This document shows, piece after piece, positions 7,953 to 16,875 of a DNA stretch of 55,409 nucleotides. The translations under genes and the position numbers were made by a program. The notes under the pieces are model-generated. The model searched no databases. It was not told where the DNA came from and saw nothing but the letters and a program-made list of their open reading frames with translations. The first letter of the stretch is position 1, and each line of letters starts with the position of its first letter. The stretch is from assembly GCF_000734965.1 (NCBI RefSeq), contig NZ_JMTB01000048.1:1-55409 (forward strand), read 5' to 3'. Source of the stretch: Trabulsiella guamensis ATCC 49490. Its GTDB lineage: Bacteria; Pseudomonadota; Gammaproteobacteria; Enterobacterales; Enterobacteriaceae.

Positions 7953-10367
7953 TCAACCGCTGAACTGGCGGAACAGGGCTTTACCTTTCAGCAGGCGGGT
8001 GCCGAGCCAGCCACCGCACAATGACAGCAAAATCGCTCCACAGACAGGCAGCGTGGCCCACAGACGCCAGTCAGGTTCCCACGGGAAATCAAACACGCTT
8101 GTCTGCAATACCGCCAACGCGGTTTCCGCGCCGATAGCTGCTACCAGACCGGAGACCACACCCAACAGGGCGAATTCCGCCCATAGCGTCAGCCGCAGCA
8201 GCCGTTTACCTGCGCCAAGCGTGCGATAAACCACCAGTTCCTGATGACGCTGGCGCATGCCAACCTGCACCTGTGCCAGCAACAGCAAAATGCCACAGGC
8301 GGTGACCAGCACCACCATCACTTCCAGCGCCCGGCTCACCTGCCCCAGTACCTGCCCGACCTGCTGAAGGATTGCGCCAATATCCAGCAGACTGACGGTC
8401 GGGAACTGGCGATTCAGTTGCGTCAACAGCGTATTGCCGTTATCCCAGCGGAAACTGGTCAGCCAGCTCTGCGGCTGTCCGTCCAGCGCACCTGGCGGAA
8501 AGATAAAGAAGAAATTAGGGCGCAGGCTCTCCCAGTCAACTTTACGAATACTGGTGACTTTCGCGGTGAATTCCTGGGTATCGCCGGTAAACGTGACGCT
8601 ATCGCCAGTGTGAATGTTCAGCCGTTCGGCCAGCCCCTCTTCGATGGACACTTCTCCGGCTTTCGGCGGCCAGGTGCCGTCGACAATCGGATTATGCTCC
8701 GGTCGTTGGCTTTGCCAGGTCAGATTCAGCTCGCGGTTCAGGGATTCATCACTGTTGCCTTCCGTCGGCTCGCCGTTAATTTGCGTCAGCCGTGCGCGAA
8801 CGATAGGGTAGAACGCTTCCGGCGTCACCTGATGCCCTGCAAGAAACGCTTTCACCGGCTCTACCTGCTCCGGCGCGATGTTAATCAGAAAGTAGTTCGG
8901 GCTTTCCGGCGGTAACTGCTGCTGCCAGCGATCCAGCAGATCCCCGCGCAACACCAGCAACAGCGCCAGCAGCATGAACGACAGCGAGAAAGCCGCCAGC
9001 TGGCTGAGCGTGGCCCACGGCTGGCGCAGCAGACGGTTAACCGCAAGGCGCAACGGCAGCGCTTTCAGCGTCAAACGTTTAAGGATGTTGAGCAGAAACC
9101 AGCCCACCACGCCGCACAGCATCGCCAGCACCACTGCGCCAGCCAGCACCGACCACAGCAGCATGCTTCCACCCATCAACCACGCCAGCAGCAAAACGAC
9201 CACCACGGTGATCACCGGAATGTAATAGTGCAGCGGCCAGACCTGTGCAACGACGTCGCCACGCAGTACGCGCAATGGCTGTGTTGCCAGCAGCAACCGG
9301 TATGGACGTAGCCCGACCAGCAGCGAAATCACCACCATCGCCCCCACCGCCCACAGCCACGGCCAGAAGCTGGCGGGTGGCAGCGTGGCGGGCAACACTG
9401 GCTTCAGCAGGATCATTAAGATTTGCTCAAACAGCAGCCCGATAACGCCGCCGGTGATCACAGAAATCACCAGCAACAACAGCCACTGACCGATAATCAG
9501 CTTACGCAGCTGCGCCCGTCCGGCGCCGAGCGTTTTCAGGATCGCCACCAGATCGTAACGGCTGCGGCAATAATGCCCCATCGCCACAGCGACCGCCGCC
9601 ACCGCCAGTAGCAGCGTCAGTAACGCGGAAAGCAGCAAAAACTGTTGCGAACGTTCCAGTGATTTTCCCAGCGCGCCGTCGTCCTGCTCCAGTCCGTACC
9701 AGCGATGCTCCGGTTTGAGCTGCGGTAACAACCACTTTTCATAGCTTCCGAGCTGGTCTGGCGTACCGGCAAATTTATAGCGCCAGCTGATGCGGCTTCC
9801 TGGTTGCACCGCACCGGTTTTCGCCACATCAGCCATGTTCATCATCAACCGCGGCGCCATCTGGAAAGGATTGAATCCGCCGTCCGGCTCCTGGATCACC
9901 GCCCCGGCGATCCTCAGCGTAGCATCGCCCACGTCAATGTTGTCGCCGGGTTTGAGATCAAGCAACGCCATCAGGCGTGGTGCCAGCAGCACTGTTCCGG
10001 CGGTCGGTTTCAGCCCCGGCGGGTCGGTTTCCAGCTTGCCATACAGCGGATAGAGGTCATCCACCGCTTTGACGTTGGCGAGCTGCGGCGTATCCCCGGC
10101 AAAGGTCATGGTGGTGAAATTCAGTTGCTCGCCGACTTTCAGCCCCTCTTCACGCGCCCGGGTGATCCACGCCGCAGGCACTTCGCGGGAGCTACGCAAC
10201 TGACGATCGCCCGCCATAAAATCGCGGCTTTGCTGATTGAGCCCTTTTTCCATACGATCGCTGATATTGCCCAGCGCCAGCACACAGGCGACGGCCAGGC
10301 TAAGCGCCATCCAGACAATCAGCAGCGAGGGCGAGCGCCACTCGCGCCAGAACCAGCGTGCAATCAT
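7953..10367 (-). CDS. ybbP: ABC transporter permease YbbP (FtsX/MacB-type)
   Basis: An 804-residue inner-membrane protein of the FtsX-like, mechanotransmission-type permease family that pairs with the ATPase YbbA. An N-terminal membrane helix (SLLIVWMALSLAVACVLAL) is followed by a large periplasmic segment, then three- and four-helix membrane blocks such as LLLSALLTLLLAVAAVAVAM and a second set near the C-terminus. Its start overlaps the ybbA stop (ATGA). Known work links YbbA-YbbP with the periplasmic thioesterase TesA, encoded divergently here; the proposed role is extraction of hydrophobic compounds from the membrane for TesA. The substrate is unproven from sequence. Confidence 0.94.
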   Translation of the reverse strand: MIARWFWREWRSPSLLIVWMALSLAVACVLALGNISDRMEKGLNQQSRDFMAGDRQLRSSREVPAAWITRAREEGLKVGEQLNFTTMTFAGDTPQLANVKAVDDLYPLYGKLETDPPGLKPTAGTVLLAPRLMALLDLKPGDNIDVGDATLRIAGAVIQEPDGGFNPFQMAPRLMMNMADVAKTGAVQPGSRISWRYKFAGTPDQLGSYEKWLLPQLKPEHRWYGLEQDDGALGKSLERSQQFLLLSALLTLLLAVAAVAVAMGHYCRSRYDLVAILKTLGAGRAQLRKLIIGQWLLLLVISVITGGVIGLLFEQILMILLKPVLPATLPPASFWPWLWAVGAMVVISLLVGLRPYRLLLATQPLRVLRGDVVAQVWPLHYYIPVITVVVVLLLAWLMGGSMLLWSVLAGAVVLAMLCGVVGWFLLNILKRLTLKALPLRLAVNRLLRQPWATLSQLAAFSLSFMLLALLLVLRGDLLDRWQQQLPPESPNYFLINIAPEQVEPVKAFLAGHQVTPEAFYPIVRARLTQINGEPTEGNSDESLNRELNLTWQSQRPEHNPIVDGTWPPKAGEVSIEEGLAERLNIHTGDSVTFTGDTQEFTAKVTSIRKVDWESLRPNFFFIFPPGALDGQPQSWLTSFRWDNGNTLLTQLNRQFPTVSLLDIGAILQQVGQVLGQVSRALEVMVVLVTACGILLLLAQVQVGMRQRHQELVVYRTLGAGKRLLRLTLWAEFALLGVVSGLVAAIGAETALAVLQTSVFDFPWEPDWRLWATLPVCGAILLSLCGGWLGTRLLKGKALFRQFSG

Positions 10368-11050
10368 GCTTCCTCCTGCAACTGCCCGTCCACCAGACGT
10401 AAACGCCGGTCGCAGCGCGCCGCCAGCGCCGGATCGTGGGTCACCAGCACCAGCGTGGTGCCATGTTCCTGATTGAGGCTGAACAACAGGTCGGCGATTT
10501 TATCGCCCGTCTGGCGATCGAGATTGCCGGTAGGTTCGTCAGCAAACAACAGCGCCGGGCGACCGTTAAACGCACGGGCCAGCGCCACGCGCTGCTGCTC
10601 GCCGCCGGACAGTTGCGCCGGAAGGTGCGTGAGACGTTTCCCCAGCCCCAGCTGTTCCAGTAACGCGCTGGCCTGCTTGCGACTCTGAGCGCTGTTCTCA
10701 CCACGCAGCAGCGCCGGCAGTTCGACGTTCTCCAGCGCATTGAGCGTAGGAATTAACATAAATGACTGAAAAACAAAGCCAACATGCTGAGCACGCAGTT
10801 TCGCCCGCGCTTCTTCATCCATGTTGGTGAGCGATTGTCCGAGCAGTTGAACGTCACCGCTGCTCCCGTCATCCAGCCCGGCGAGGATCGCCAGCAGCGT
10901 GGATTTACCAGAACCCGATTCGCCAATCAGCGCCAGGGTCTGCCCCCGTTTGACAACCAGGTCAACTCCGGTAAGGATGGAAAGCTGATGATCCCCCTGA
11001 CCGACGGACTTCTTAAGATGATGGACTTCAAGTATATTTTCCGCTGGCAT
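10364..11050 (-). CDS. ybbA: ABC transporter ATP-binding protein YbbA
   Basis: A 228-residue cytoplasmic ATPase of the LolD/MacB/FtsE type. Walker [10 protein letters not shown], the Q-loop FVFQSFML, signature [14 protein letters not shown], Walker [13 protein letters not shown] and the switch histidine in LVTHDP are all present. It partners YbbP, which is translated from an overlapping ATGA. Its 5' end overlaps the first 33 bases of divergent tesA, so promoters for each gene must lie within the other's coding sequence or very close to the overlap. This arrangement supports a joint YbbA-YbbP-TesA function. Confidence 0.95.
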   Translation of the reverse strand: MPAENILEVHHLKKSVGQGDHQLSILTGVDLVVKRGQTLALIGESGSGKSTLLAILAGLDDGSSGDVQLLGQSLTNMDEEARAKLRAQHVGFVFQSFMLIPTLNALENVELPALLRGENSAQSRKQASALLEQLGLGKRLTHLPAQLSGGEQQRVALARAFNGRPALLFADEPTGNLDRQTGDKIADLLFSLNQEHGTTLVLVTHDPALAARCDRRLRLVDGQLQEEA

Positions 11051-11644
11051 TTGCCTTTCCTGTTGCTGGTTCTGTTTGCCTTCCGCGCCGCAGCGGCGGA
11101 CACGGTGTTAGTTCTGGGTGACAGCCTGAGCGCCGGGTATCGTATGGCGGCGAATGCTGCCTGGCCTGCGCTGCTCAATGAAAAATGGCAGCCACAAACG
11201 CGTGTGATCAATGCCAGCATTAGCGGTGATACCGCGCAGCAGGGGCTGGCGCGCCTGCCCGCGTTGCTGAAACAGCATCAGCCGGACTGGGTGCTGGTGG
11301 AACTGGGCGGTAACGACGGTCTGCGCGGCTTCCAGCCACAGCAGACGGAACAAACGTTGCGCACCATTTTACAGGATATCAAAGCGGCAAATGCCCGGCC
11401 CGTGCTGATGCAAATTCGCCTGCCCGCCAACTACGGGCGTCGGTATAATGAGGCGTTCAGCGCAATTTATCCAAAGCTTGCCGGTGAATTCAGCGTCCCT
11501 CTCCTGCCGTTCTTTATGGAAGAGGTCTATCTGAAACCGCAATGGATGCAGGATGATGGCATTCACCCCAATCGTGACGCCCAGCCATTCATTGCTGACT
11601 GGATGGCGGCACGTCTGGCTCCCTTAGTTAACCACGACTCCTGA
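11018..11644 (+). CDS. tesA: Periplasmic acyl-CoA thioesterase I / protease I / lysophospholipase L1
   Basis: SGNH-family hydrolase acting in the periplasm on acyl thioesters and lysophospholipids. The start is ATGATG at 11018, giving 208 residues as in E. coli; longer in-frame starts read back through ybbA. The signal peptide ([17 protein letters not shown]) ends in an AXA-type site. SGNH blocks: GDSLSAGY (nucleophile Ser), the SISGD glycine block, GGNDGLRG (Asn), and DGIHPN (Asp/His pair). Its first 33 bases overlap divergent ybbA. ybbO follows 28 bases downstream, so the two may be co-transcribed. Confidence 0.96.
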   Translation: MMDFKYIFRWHLPFLLLVLFAFRAAAADTVLVLGDSLSAGYRMAANAAWPALLNEKWQPQTRVINASISGDTAQQGLARLPALLKQHQPDWVLVELGGNDGLRGFQPQQTEQTLRTILQDIKAANARPVLMQIRLPANYGRRYNEAFSAIYPKLAGEFSVPLLPFFMEEVYLKPQWMQDDGIHPNRDAQPFIADWMAARLAPLVNHDS

Positions 11645-11672
11645 GCCTCCGGGGTCGTTTCCAGGTAAAGAT

Positions 11673-12443
11673 ATGCAAAAAACGGTCTTAATTACAGGAT
11701 GTTCCAGCGGTATTGGTCTCGAAAGCGCACTTGAGCTTAAACGCCAGGGGTTTCGGGTGCTGGCGGCCTGCCGTAAACCGGAAGATGTGGCACGTATGCA
11801 GGGAAAGGGGCTGACTGGCATTCAGTTGGATCTCGACTCCCCTGAAAGTGTGGATCGCGCAGCGGATGAAGTGCTGGCGCTCACTAACAATCGCCTGTAC
11901 GGCATTTTTAATAACGCCGGTTATGGCGTTTATGGTCTGCTCACCACCATCAGCCGTACGCAGATGGAACAGCAGTTTTCTGCCAACGTTTTTGGTGCCC
12001 ACCAACTGACCATGCGCCTGCTGCCTGCCATGGTGCCGTATGGCGAAGGCCGTATTGTGATGACCTCGTCGGTGATGGGATTGATCTCCACACCGGGTCG
12101 TGGCGCTTATGCCGCCAGTAAATATGCGCTCGAAGCCTGGTCTGACGCGCTGCGCATGGAGCTGCGCCATTCAGGTATTAAAGTGAGCCTGATTGAGCCA
12201 GGCCCTATCCGCACGCGTTTTTTCGAGAACGTCAACCAGACACAAACCGATAAACCGGTGGAAAATCCGGGGATCGCCGCCCGTTTTACGCTTGGCCCGG
12301 AGGCGGTCGTTGAAAAAGTGCGCCATGCTTTTGTCAGCGACAAACCGAAAATCCGCTATCCCGTGACGCTGGTGACCCGGGCAGTCAGCCTGCTGAAGCG
12401 CCTGTTGCCCGACCGCGCGATGGATAAAATTTTACACAACTGA
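11673..12443 (+). CDS. ybbO: Short-chain dehydrogenase/reductase YbbO
   Basis: A 256-residue NAD(P)-dependent oxidoreductase of the classical SDR family; the E. coli homologue is reported to act on aldehydes, but the physiological substrate is not settled. The N-terminal cofactor-binding TGCSSGIGLESA, NNAGYGVYG, catalytic Ser in MTSSVMG and YAASKYAL (YxxxK) are visible, followed by IEPGPIRTRF. The start follows CAGGTAAAGAT directly. The annotated E. coli protein is 13 residues longer at the N-terminus; the start used here matches the fold boundary. Confidence 0.93.
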   Translation: MQKTVLITGCSSGIGLESALELKRQGFRVLAACRKPEDVARMQGKGLTGIQLDLDSPESVDRAADEVLALTNNRLYGIFNNAGYGVYGLLTTISRTQMEQQFSANVFGAHQLTMRLLPAMVPYGEGRIVMTSSVMGLISTPGRGAYAASKYALEAWSDALRMELRHSGIKVSLIEPGPIRTRFFENVNQTQTDKPVENPGIAARFTLGPEAVVEKVRHAFVSDKPKIRYPVTLVTRAVSLLKRLLPDRAMDKILHN

Positions 12444-12500
12444 GTTGAAGGCCGCGCCAGCGCCCCCATGTCATTGGAAACTGACTAAAGAGAAAGCCCC

Positions 12501-13355
12501 ATGTCTGTACAGAATATTATCGATATCACTGAAGCTAACCTGCACCAGACGCTGGAACAGTCGATGACGACGCCAGTACTGTTTTATTTCTGGTCCGCCC
12601 GCAGCCAGCACTGCGAGCAACTGACCCCGGTGCTGGAGAGCCTCGCGGCACAGTACAACGGACAGTTTATTCTGGCGAAGGTCGATTGCGATGCGGAGCA
12701 GATGGTGGCCTCTCAGTTTGGCCTACGTGCCATCCCGACAGTCTATCTGTTCCAGAATGGTCAGCCGGTAGACGGTTTCCAGGGGCCGCAGCCGGAAGAG
12801 GCTATTCGCGCCCTGCTCGACAAAGTGCTGCCGCGTGAAGAAGAGTTAAAAGCGCAGGAGGCGATGGCGCTGATGCAGGAAGGCAATTATGCCGACGCGC
12901 TGCCGCTGCTGAAAGACGCCTGGCAGCTTTCCGGTCAGGAGAGCCAGATTGGCCTGCTGCTGGCGGAAACTCAGATCGCGCTAAACCGCTCTGAAGACGC
13001 CGAAGCAGTGCTGAAAACCGTGCCGTTGCAGGATCAGGACACCCGTTATCAGGGGCTGGTGGCGCAAATTGAGCTGCTGAAGCAGGCGGCGGATACGCCG
13101 GAAATCCAGCAGTTGCAGCAGGATGTTGCGCAGAACCCGGATGACGCGGCGCTGGCCTCGAAACTGGCGCTTCAGTTGCATCAGGTGGGCCGCAACGAAG
13201 AGGCGCTGGAATTGCTGTTCAGTCATCTGCGCAAAGATTTAGGTGCGGCAGATGGTCAGGTGCGTAAAATGCTGCAGGAGATCCTTGCCGCCCTCGGCAC
13301 TGGCGATGCGCTGGCGTCGAAATACCGCCGCCAGCTTTATTCGCTGTTGTACTAA
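12501..13355 (+). CDS. cnoX: Chaperedoxin CnoX (YbbN)
   Basis: A 284-residue cytosolic redox chaperone that protects proteins, including GroEL clients, during hypochlorous acid stress. An N-terminal thioredoxin-like domain has SQHC (S35 to C38) in place of CXXC, so reductase activity should be lost, as known for E. coli; C63 (VDCDAE) is the second conserved cysteine. The C-terminal half is a TPR-like helical array ([14 protein letters not shown] repeats). The start ATG at 12501 follows AGAGAAAG. It sits between ybbO and the convergent fetB, 17 bases away, with no obvious terminator. Confidence 0.95.
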   Translation: MSVQNIIDITEANLHQTLEQSMTTPVLFYFWSARSQHCEQLTPVLESLAAQYNGQFILAKVDCDAEQMVASQFGLRAIPTVYLFQNGQPVDGFQGPQPEEAIRALLDKVLPREEELKAQEAMALMQEGNYADALPLLKDAWQLSGQESQIGLLLAETQIALNRSEDAEAVLKTVPLQDQDTRYQGLVAQIELLKQAADTPEIQQLQQDVAQNPDDAALASKLALQLHQVGRNEEALELLFSHLRKDLGAADGQVRKMLQEILAALGTGDALASKYRRQLYSLLY

Positions 13356-13372
13356 GTGTTTCACATTTCCCC

Positions 13373-14152
13373 TTAGCGTTTCTTCAACACCGTCACCACC
13401 AGCTGGTGGCGGTCATTATAAAACTTACGATACGTCAGATAGCAGGCGATGATCGTCGACAGGCTTGCAGTCGACAGCAACATAAACGTCACCATAATCT
13501 GGTACTTAATCGCTTTTACCGGATCAATCCCGGCAAAAATTAGCCCTGACATCATCCCCGGCAAACTCACCAGGCCGACAGTTTTTGCAGAATCTACGGT
13601 TGGAATCAACGATGCGCGGATGCTGTCGCGAATGAGCTGAGCGGAGGCCATTTTCGGTGTCGCGCCAAGGCTCAGCTTCTCCTGAATCTGCTGTTGCTCG
13701 CTACTGAAACGCTGACCGAGGTTGTTGTAGCACAACCCCACCGCCACCATCGCGTTACCGGCAATCATCCCGGAAATGGGGATCACCTGCATCGGGACGA
13801 ACTCAATCGAACCGGAAAAGACCAGCACCGCAAGCGTTAATCCGGCTCCGGTGGTAATCGCGATAAACGACGAAACAAAGGCTTTATCAATGTATTTACT
13901 GCGTTTCTTCGCGTTATATGCCGCGTTAAAGCAAATAAATAACACCATTAATAACGTCAACACCGCATGATTGACGTTAAATATATATTTCAGAACATAG
14001 CCGACGATAATTAATTGCACCACCGCCCGGCAAATGCTCCAGATAATGTCTTTTCCCAGTGTCAGTTTTTCGCGATAACTCACCAGAATCGCAATGAACA
14101 CCAGGATCATCGAGAATGCCAGCGATTCGTTAGTAATATTATGCCCGTTCAC
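13373..14152 (-). CDS. fetB: Iron exporter permease FetB
   Basis: A 259-residue inner-membrane permease (UPF0014/YbbM family) of the FetAB ABC exporter, which lowers cytoplasmic iron and raises resistance to peroxide-mediated iron stress. It starts with GTG at 14152, inside the fetA end, a 14-bp overlap indicating coupling. About seven membrane helices are visible, with the conserved AGMIAGNAMVAVGL and VGLVSLPGMMSGLIFAG segments; the loop EKLSLGATPKMAS probably contacts the ATPase. The length is identical to E. coli FetB. Confidence 0.95.
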   Translation of the reverse strand: MNGHNITNESLAFSMILVFIAILVSYREKLTLGKDIIWSICRAVVQLIIVGYVLKYIFNVNHAVLTLLMVLFICFNAAYNAKKRSKYIDKAFVSSFIAITTGAGLTLAVLVFSGSIEFVPMQVIPISGMIAGNAMVAVGLCYNNLGQRFSSEQQQIQEKLSLGATPKMASAQLIRDSIRASLIPTVDSAKTVGLVSLPGMMSGLIFAGIDPVKAIKYQIMVTFMLLSTASLSTIIACYLTYRKFYNDRHQLVVTVLKKR

Positions 14153-14807
14153 GATTTACCTCCCACGCCTCGGTTCTGACGTGCGCCTGAAGGGTGATCA
14201 CATCATCCGCATGGGCGATTTCGTTTTTATCATGCGTCACCCACAATACCGCAAGCTGCTGTTCCCGCACGTAGCGATGAACGATCTCATTGACGTTCTG
14301 CTTATTGGGCTCATCCAGTGCGCTGGTGATCTCATCGAGCAGCAGCACCCTGGGCAAAAACTGCAGATTGCGGATCAGCGACACCCGCTGTTTTTCACCC
14401 CCCGACAGTTCGGAGATGGGTTTCTCCAGCGTCTCGTGCGCTAAACCCAAACGAGCCAGATCCGCAAGAAACGTTTTCGGATCAGGTGTCTGATTACGGA
14501 TTTGCCATGGGAAAATCAGGTTATCGTAGACCGTAGCCCCGAACAGTGTCGGAGTTTGTGCGCAATAAGAGACCTGCTGCCGGTAGGCTTCCGGCGACAG
14601 CGTGGCAATGTCTTTACCCTCAAACAGAAGGGTGCCCTCGGTCGGGCTCAGCAGCGAAGCGATGATCTTCAGCAGTGTGCTTTTCCCGCAGCCGGAGGGG
14701 CCAGTTATCAGTTTGAATTCACCAGGATTCAGTGTGAGATGGATATTACTGAGGATAGTCGTGTCATCGGGGCGATACCCGACATTGTCTAATTGCAAAA
14801 GCGTCAT
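14139..14807 (-). CDS. fetA: Iron exporter ATP-binding protein FetA
   Basis: ATPase of the FetAB iron exporter. I place the start at 14807 (protein begins MTLLQLDNVGY, 222 residues) because AAGGAAATT immediately precedes that ATG; an ATG four codons upstream is possible. Walker A GPSGCGKST, Q-loop SYCAQTPTLF, signature LSGGEKQRVSLIRNL, Walker B VLLLDEITSALD and WVTHDK are intact. It is the first gene of the pair, divergent from qmcA with about 160 bp between. No metal-regulator box was recognised in that gap. Confidence 0.94.
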   Translation of the reverse strand: MTLLQLDNVGYRPDDTTILSNIHLTLNPGEFKLITGPSGCGKSTLLKIIASLLSPTEGTLLFEGKDIATLSPEAYRQQVSYCAQTPTLFGATVYDNLIFPWQIRNQTPDPKTFLADLARLGLAHETLEKPISELSGGEKQRVSLIRNLQFLPRVLLLDEITSALDEPNKQNVNEIVHRYVREQQLAVLWVTHDKNEIAHADDVITLQAHVRTEAWEVNRERA

Positions 14808-14968
14808 AATTTCCTTCATACCGATTTCGGACTTTCTTCCTGTTTCGTTATAAGTGTACCGGGTTGGTTTATTCCTGGCGAACTCCCCTTAATAAACAGA
14901 TATACTTACTGGCAACGAGTGACAAATAAATCTCGTCACCACACGGACTGTACGACAGGAGGTTTTTA

Positions 14969-15886
14969 ATGCTTATTGTTATCCCCGTTTTAATTTTCGT
15001 TGCGCTGGTGATCGTCGGTGCGGGTATCAAAATCGTCCCGCAGGGTTTCCAGTGGACGGTCGAACGCTTCGGCCGTTACACTAAAACCTTGCTGCCAGGT
15101 TTAAACCTTGTCGTCCCGTTCATGGACCGTGTGGGTCGTAAAATTAACGTGATGGAGCAGGTGCTGGACATTCCCTCACAGGAAGTCATCTCGAAAGATA
15201 ACGCCAACGTCACCATTGACGCGGTCTGCTTTATTCAGGTGATTGATGCGCCGAAAGCGGCGTACGAAGTCAGCAACCTTGAGCTGGCGATCATTAACCT
15301 GACCATGACCAACATCCGTACCGTGCTGGGGTCGATGGAGCTGGATGAAATGCTCTCCCAGCGTGACAGCATCAACACCCGTCTGCTGCATATCGTTGAC
15401 GAAGCGACCAATCCGTGGGGCATCAAAGTCACACGTATTGAAATCCGCGATGTACGCCCTCCCGCCGAGCTTATCGCCTCCATGAACGCGCAGATGAAAG
15501 CAGAACGTACCAAACGTGCTTATATCCTTGAGGCAGAAGGGGTGCGTCAGGCGGAAATCCTCAAAGCTGAGGGTGAAAAACAGTCGCAAATCCTGAAAGC
15601 CGAAGGTGACCGCCAGTCCGCGTTCCTGCAGGCAGAAGCGCGTGAACGCTCGGCGGAAGCCGAAGCCCGGGCCACCAAAATGGTGTCTGAAGCCATCGCC
15701 GCCGGGGACATTCAAGCCGTGAACTACTTTGTGGCGCAGAAATATACCGATGCGTTGCAGCAAATCGGATCGGCGAATAACAGCAAAGTGGTGCTGATGC
15801 CGCTGGAGGCTAGCAGTCTGATGGGCTCTATCGCCGGGATCAGCGAACTTATCAGTGAAAGCACGGGGTCACGGAAAAAATCATGA
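14969..15886 (+). CDS. qmcA: SPFH/Band 7 membrane-domain protein QmcA
   Basis: A 305-residue SPFH-family protein forming large cage-like assemblies on the inner membrane; the E. coli gene is a multicopy suppressor in ftsH/htpX-deficient backgrounds. An N-terminal membrane anchor ([19 protein letters not shown]) is followed by the SPFH domain ([14 protein letters not shown] through IEIRDVRPP) and an alanine/glutamate-rich coiled coil with repeated KAEGE/KAEGD units. The start follows a strong AGGAGG at about 8 bases. The stop overlaps ybbJ (ATGA), the usual pairing of an SPFH protein with an NfeD protein. Confidence 0.96.
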   Translation: MLIVIPVLIFVALVIVGAGIKIVPQGFQWTVERFGRYTKTLLPGLNLVVPFMDRVGRKINVMEQVLDIPSQEVISKDNANVTIDAVCFIQVIDAPKAAYEVSNLELAIINLTMTNIRTVLGSMELDEMLSQRDSINTRLLHIVDEATNPWGIKVTRIEIRDVRPPAELIASMNAQMKAERTKRAYILEAEGVRQAEILKAEGEKQSQILKAEGDRQSAFLQAEARERSAEAEARATKMVSEAIAAGDIQAVNYFVAQKYTDALQQIGSANNSKVVLMPLEASSLMGSIAGISELISESTGSRKKS

Positions 15887-16344
15887 TGGAACTGATTCTG
15901 GCCCATCCACATATCTTCTGGCTGAGTCTCGGGGGATTGTTGCTGGCGACAGAAATGCTGGGCGGTAATGGCTATTTACTGTGGAGCGGCGTGGCGGCTG
16001 TCGTCACCGGGCTGGTGACCTGGCTGCTGCCCCTCAGTTGGGAGTGGCAGGGCGTGCTGTTTGCCCTGCTGACGCTACTCGCCGCCTGGCTGTGGTGGCG
16101 CTGGATGTCGAATCGCGTTAAACGTCAGCGCCCGAGCGACAGCCATCTCAACCAGCGCGGTCAGCAGTTAATCGGCAGTCGCTTTGTGCTGGAAAATACG
16201 CTGGTGAATGGTCGTGGTCATATGCGGGTTGGCGACAGCTCCTGGCCGGTGTCGGCAGAAGAGGATCTCACCGCCGGGACGAAAGTGGAAGTGATCGCCA
16301 TCGAAGGTATCACCCTGCGCATCCGCCCCCTGCCACCCCGCTAA
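15883..16344 (+). CDS. ybbJ: NfeD-family membrane protein YbbJ
   Basis: A 153-residue inner-membrane partner of QmcA. Hydrophobic helices ([36 protein letters not shown]) precede a C-terminal OB-fold NfeD domain ([19 protein letters not shown] to IEGITLRI). It is translated from ATGATG overlapping the qmcA stop. In E. coli, overexpressing qmcA-ybbJ suppresses protease-deficient phenotypes, so a role in membrane protein quality control or microdomain assembly is likely but not shown by sequence. Its stop directly abuts the cueR stop, with no room for a terminator. Confidence 0.94.
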   Translation: MMELILAHPHIFWLSLGGLLLATEMLGGNGYLLWSGVAAVVTGLVTWLLPLSWEWQGVLFALLTLLAAWLWWRWMSNRVKRQRPSDSHLNQRGQQLIGSRFVLENTLVNGRGHMRVGDSSWPVSAEEDLTAGTKVEVIAIEGITLRIRPLPPR

Positions 16345-16761
16345 TCAGGCTTTTGCCTTTGCTTTGTGATGACAGCAGCCGGACAGATTATCAATAATCG
16401 GACAGTCGGCGCTGTCATCGCCCGGGCAGGCTTCCGCCAACGCCAGCAGTTGTGCGCGCATCGCCTGCAGTTCTTCAATATGCCGCTCAATATTCGCCAC
16501 ACGTTGTAACGTGCGCGATTTCACATCTGCGCTGTGACGAGCCGGATCGTTAAACAAATTCACTAACTCGCCACACTCTTCCAGAGTAAATCCGACCTGA
16601 CGCGCCTGACGCAACAGCGTTAGTTCATCAAGGTGTTTTTGCGAGTAGCTGCGATACCCGTTTTCGCTACGCAACGGCGGCGTCACGATCCCTTTTTCTT
16701 CATAGAAGCGGATCGCCTTGCTGGTCAAACCGGTTTTTTTCGCCACATCGCTAATATTCAT
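16345..16761 (-). CDS. cueR: Copper-responsive MerR-family activator CueR
   Basis: A 138-residue cytosolic Cu(I) sensor that activates copA (and cueO elsewhere) by untwisting a 19-bp-spaced promoter. The N-terminal winged helix [21 protein letters not shown], a long dimerisation helix, and the metal loop C-P-G-D-D-S-A-D-C are visible, the two cysteines corresponding to C112 and C120 of E. coli; a CCHH tail follows. It is divergent from copA, and its start is only 10 bp from the copA -35. The E. coli glsA-ybaT pair that separates cueR from copA is absent here. Confidence 0.96.
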   Translation of the reverse strand: MNISDVAKKTGLTSKAIRFYEEKGIVTPPLRSENGYRSYSQKHLDELTLLRQARQVGFTLEECGELVNLFNDPARHSADVKSRTLQRVANIERHIEELQAMRAQLLALAEACPGDDSADCPIIDNLSGCCHHKAKAKA

Positions 16762-16770
16762 ATTTCCCCC

Positions 16771-16801
16771 TTGACCTTCCCCTTGATGGAAGGTTTACCC
16801 T
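16771..16801 (+). promoter_or_regulatory. CueR-activated copA promoter
   Basis: -35 TTGACC (16771-16776) and -10 TACCCT (16796-16801) are separated by 19 bp, the hallmark of MerR-type promoters. The dyad ACCTTCC (16774-16780) / GGAAGGT (16788-16794) lies in the spacer. It closely resembles the E. coli copA promoter. A 5' untranslated region of about 70 bases leads to copA. Confidence 0.9.
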
Positions 16802-16875
16802 TATTCACAGTGATATGAAAAAGGTGGATCAGGTAGTCTCTGGTCTGATGATTATACCCTAAAAGGAGATGCATT

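Noticed and set aside
8244-8915. 223-codon plus-strand ORF opposite ybbP
   Set aside because: Antisense shadow of ybbP with no motif or ribosome-binding site.
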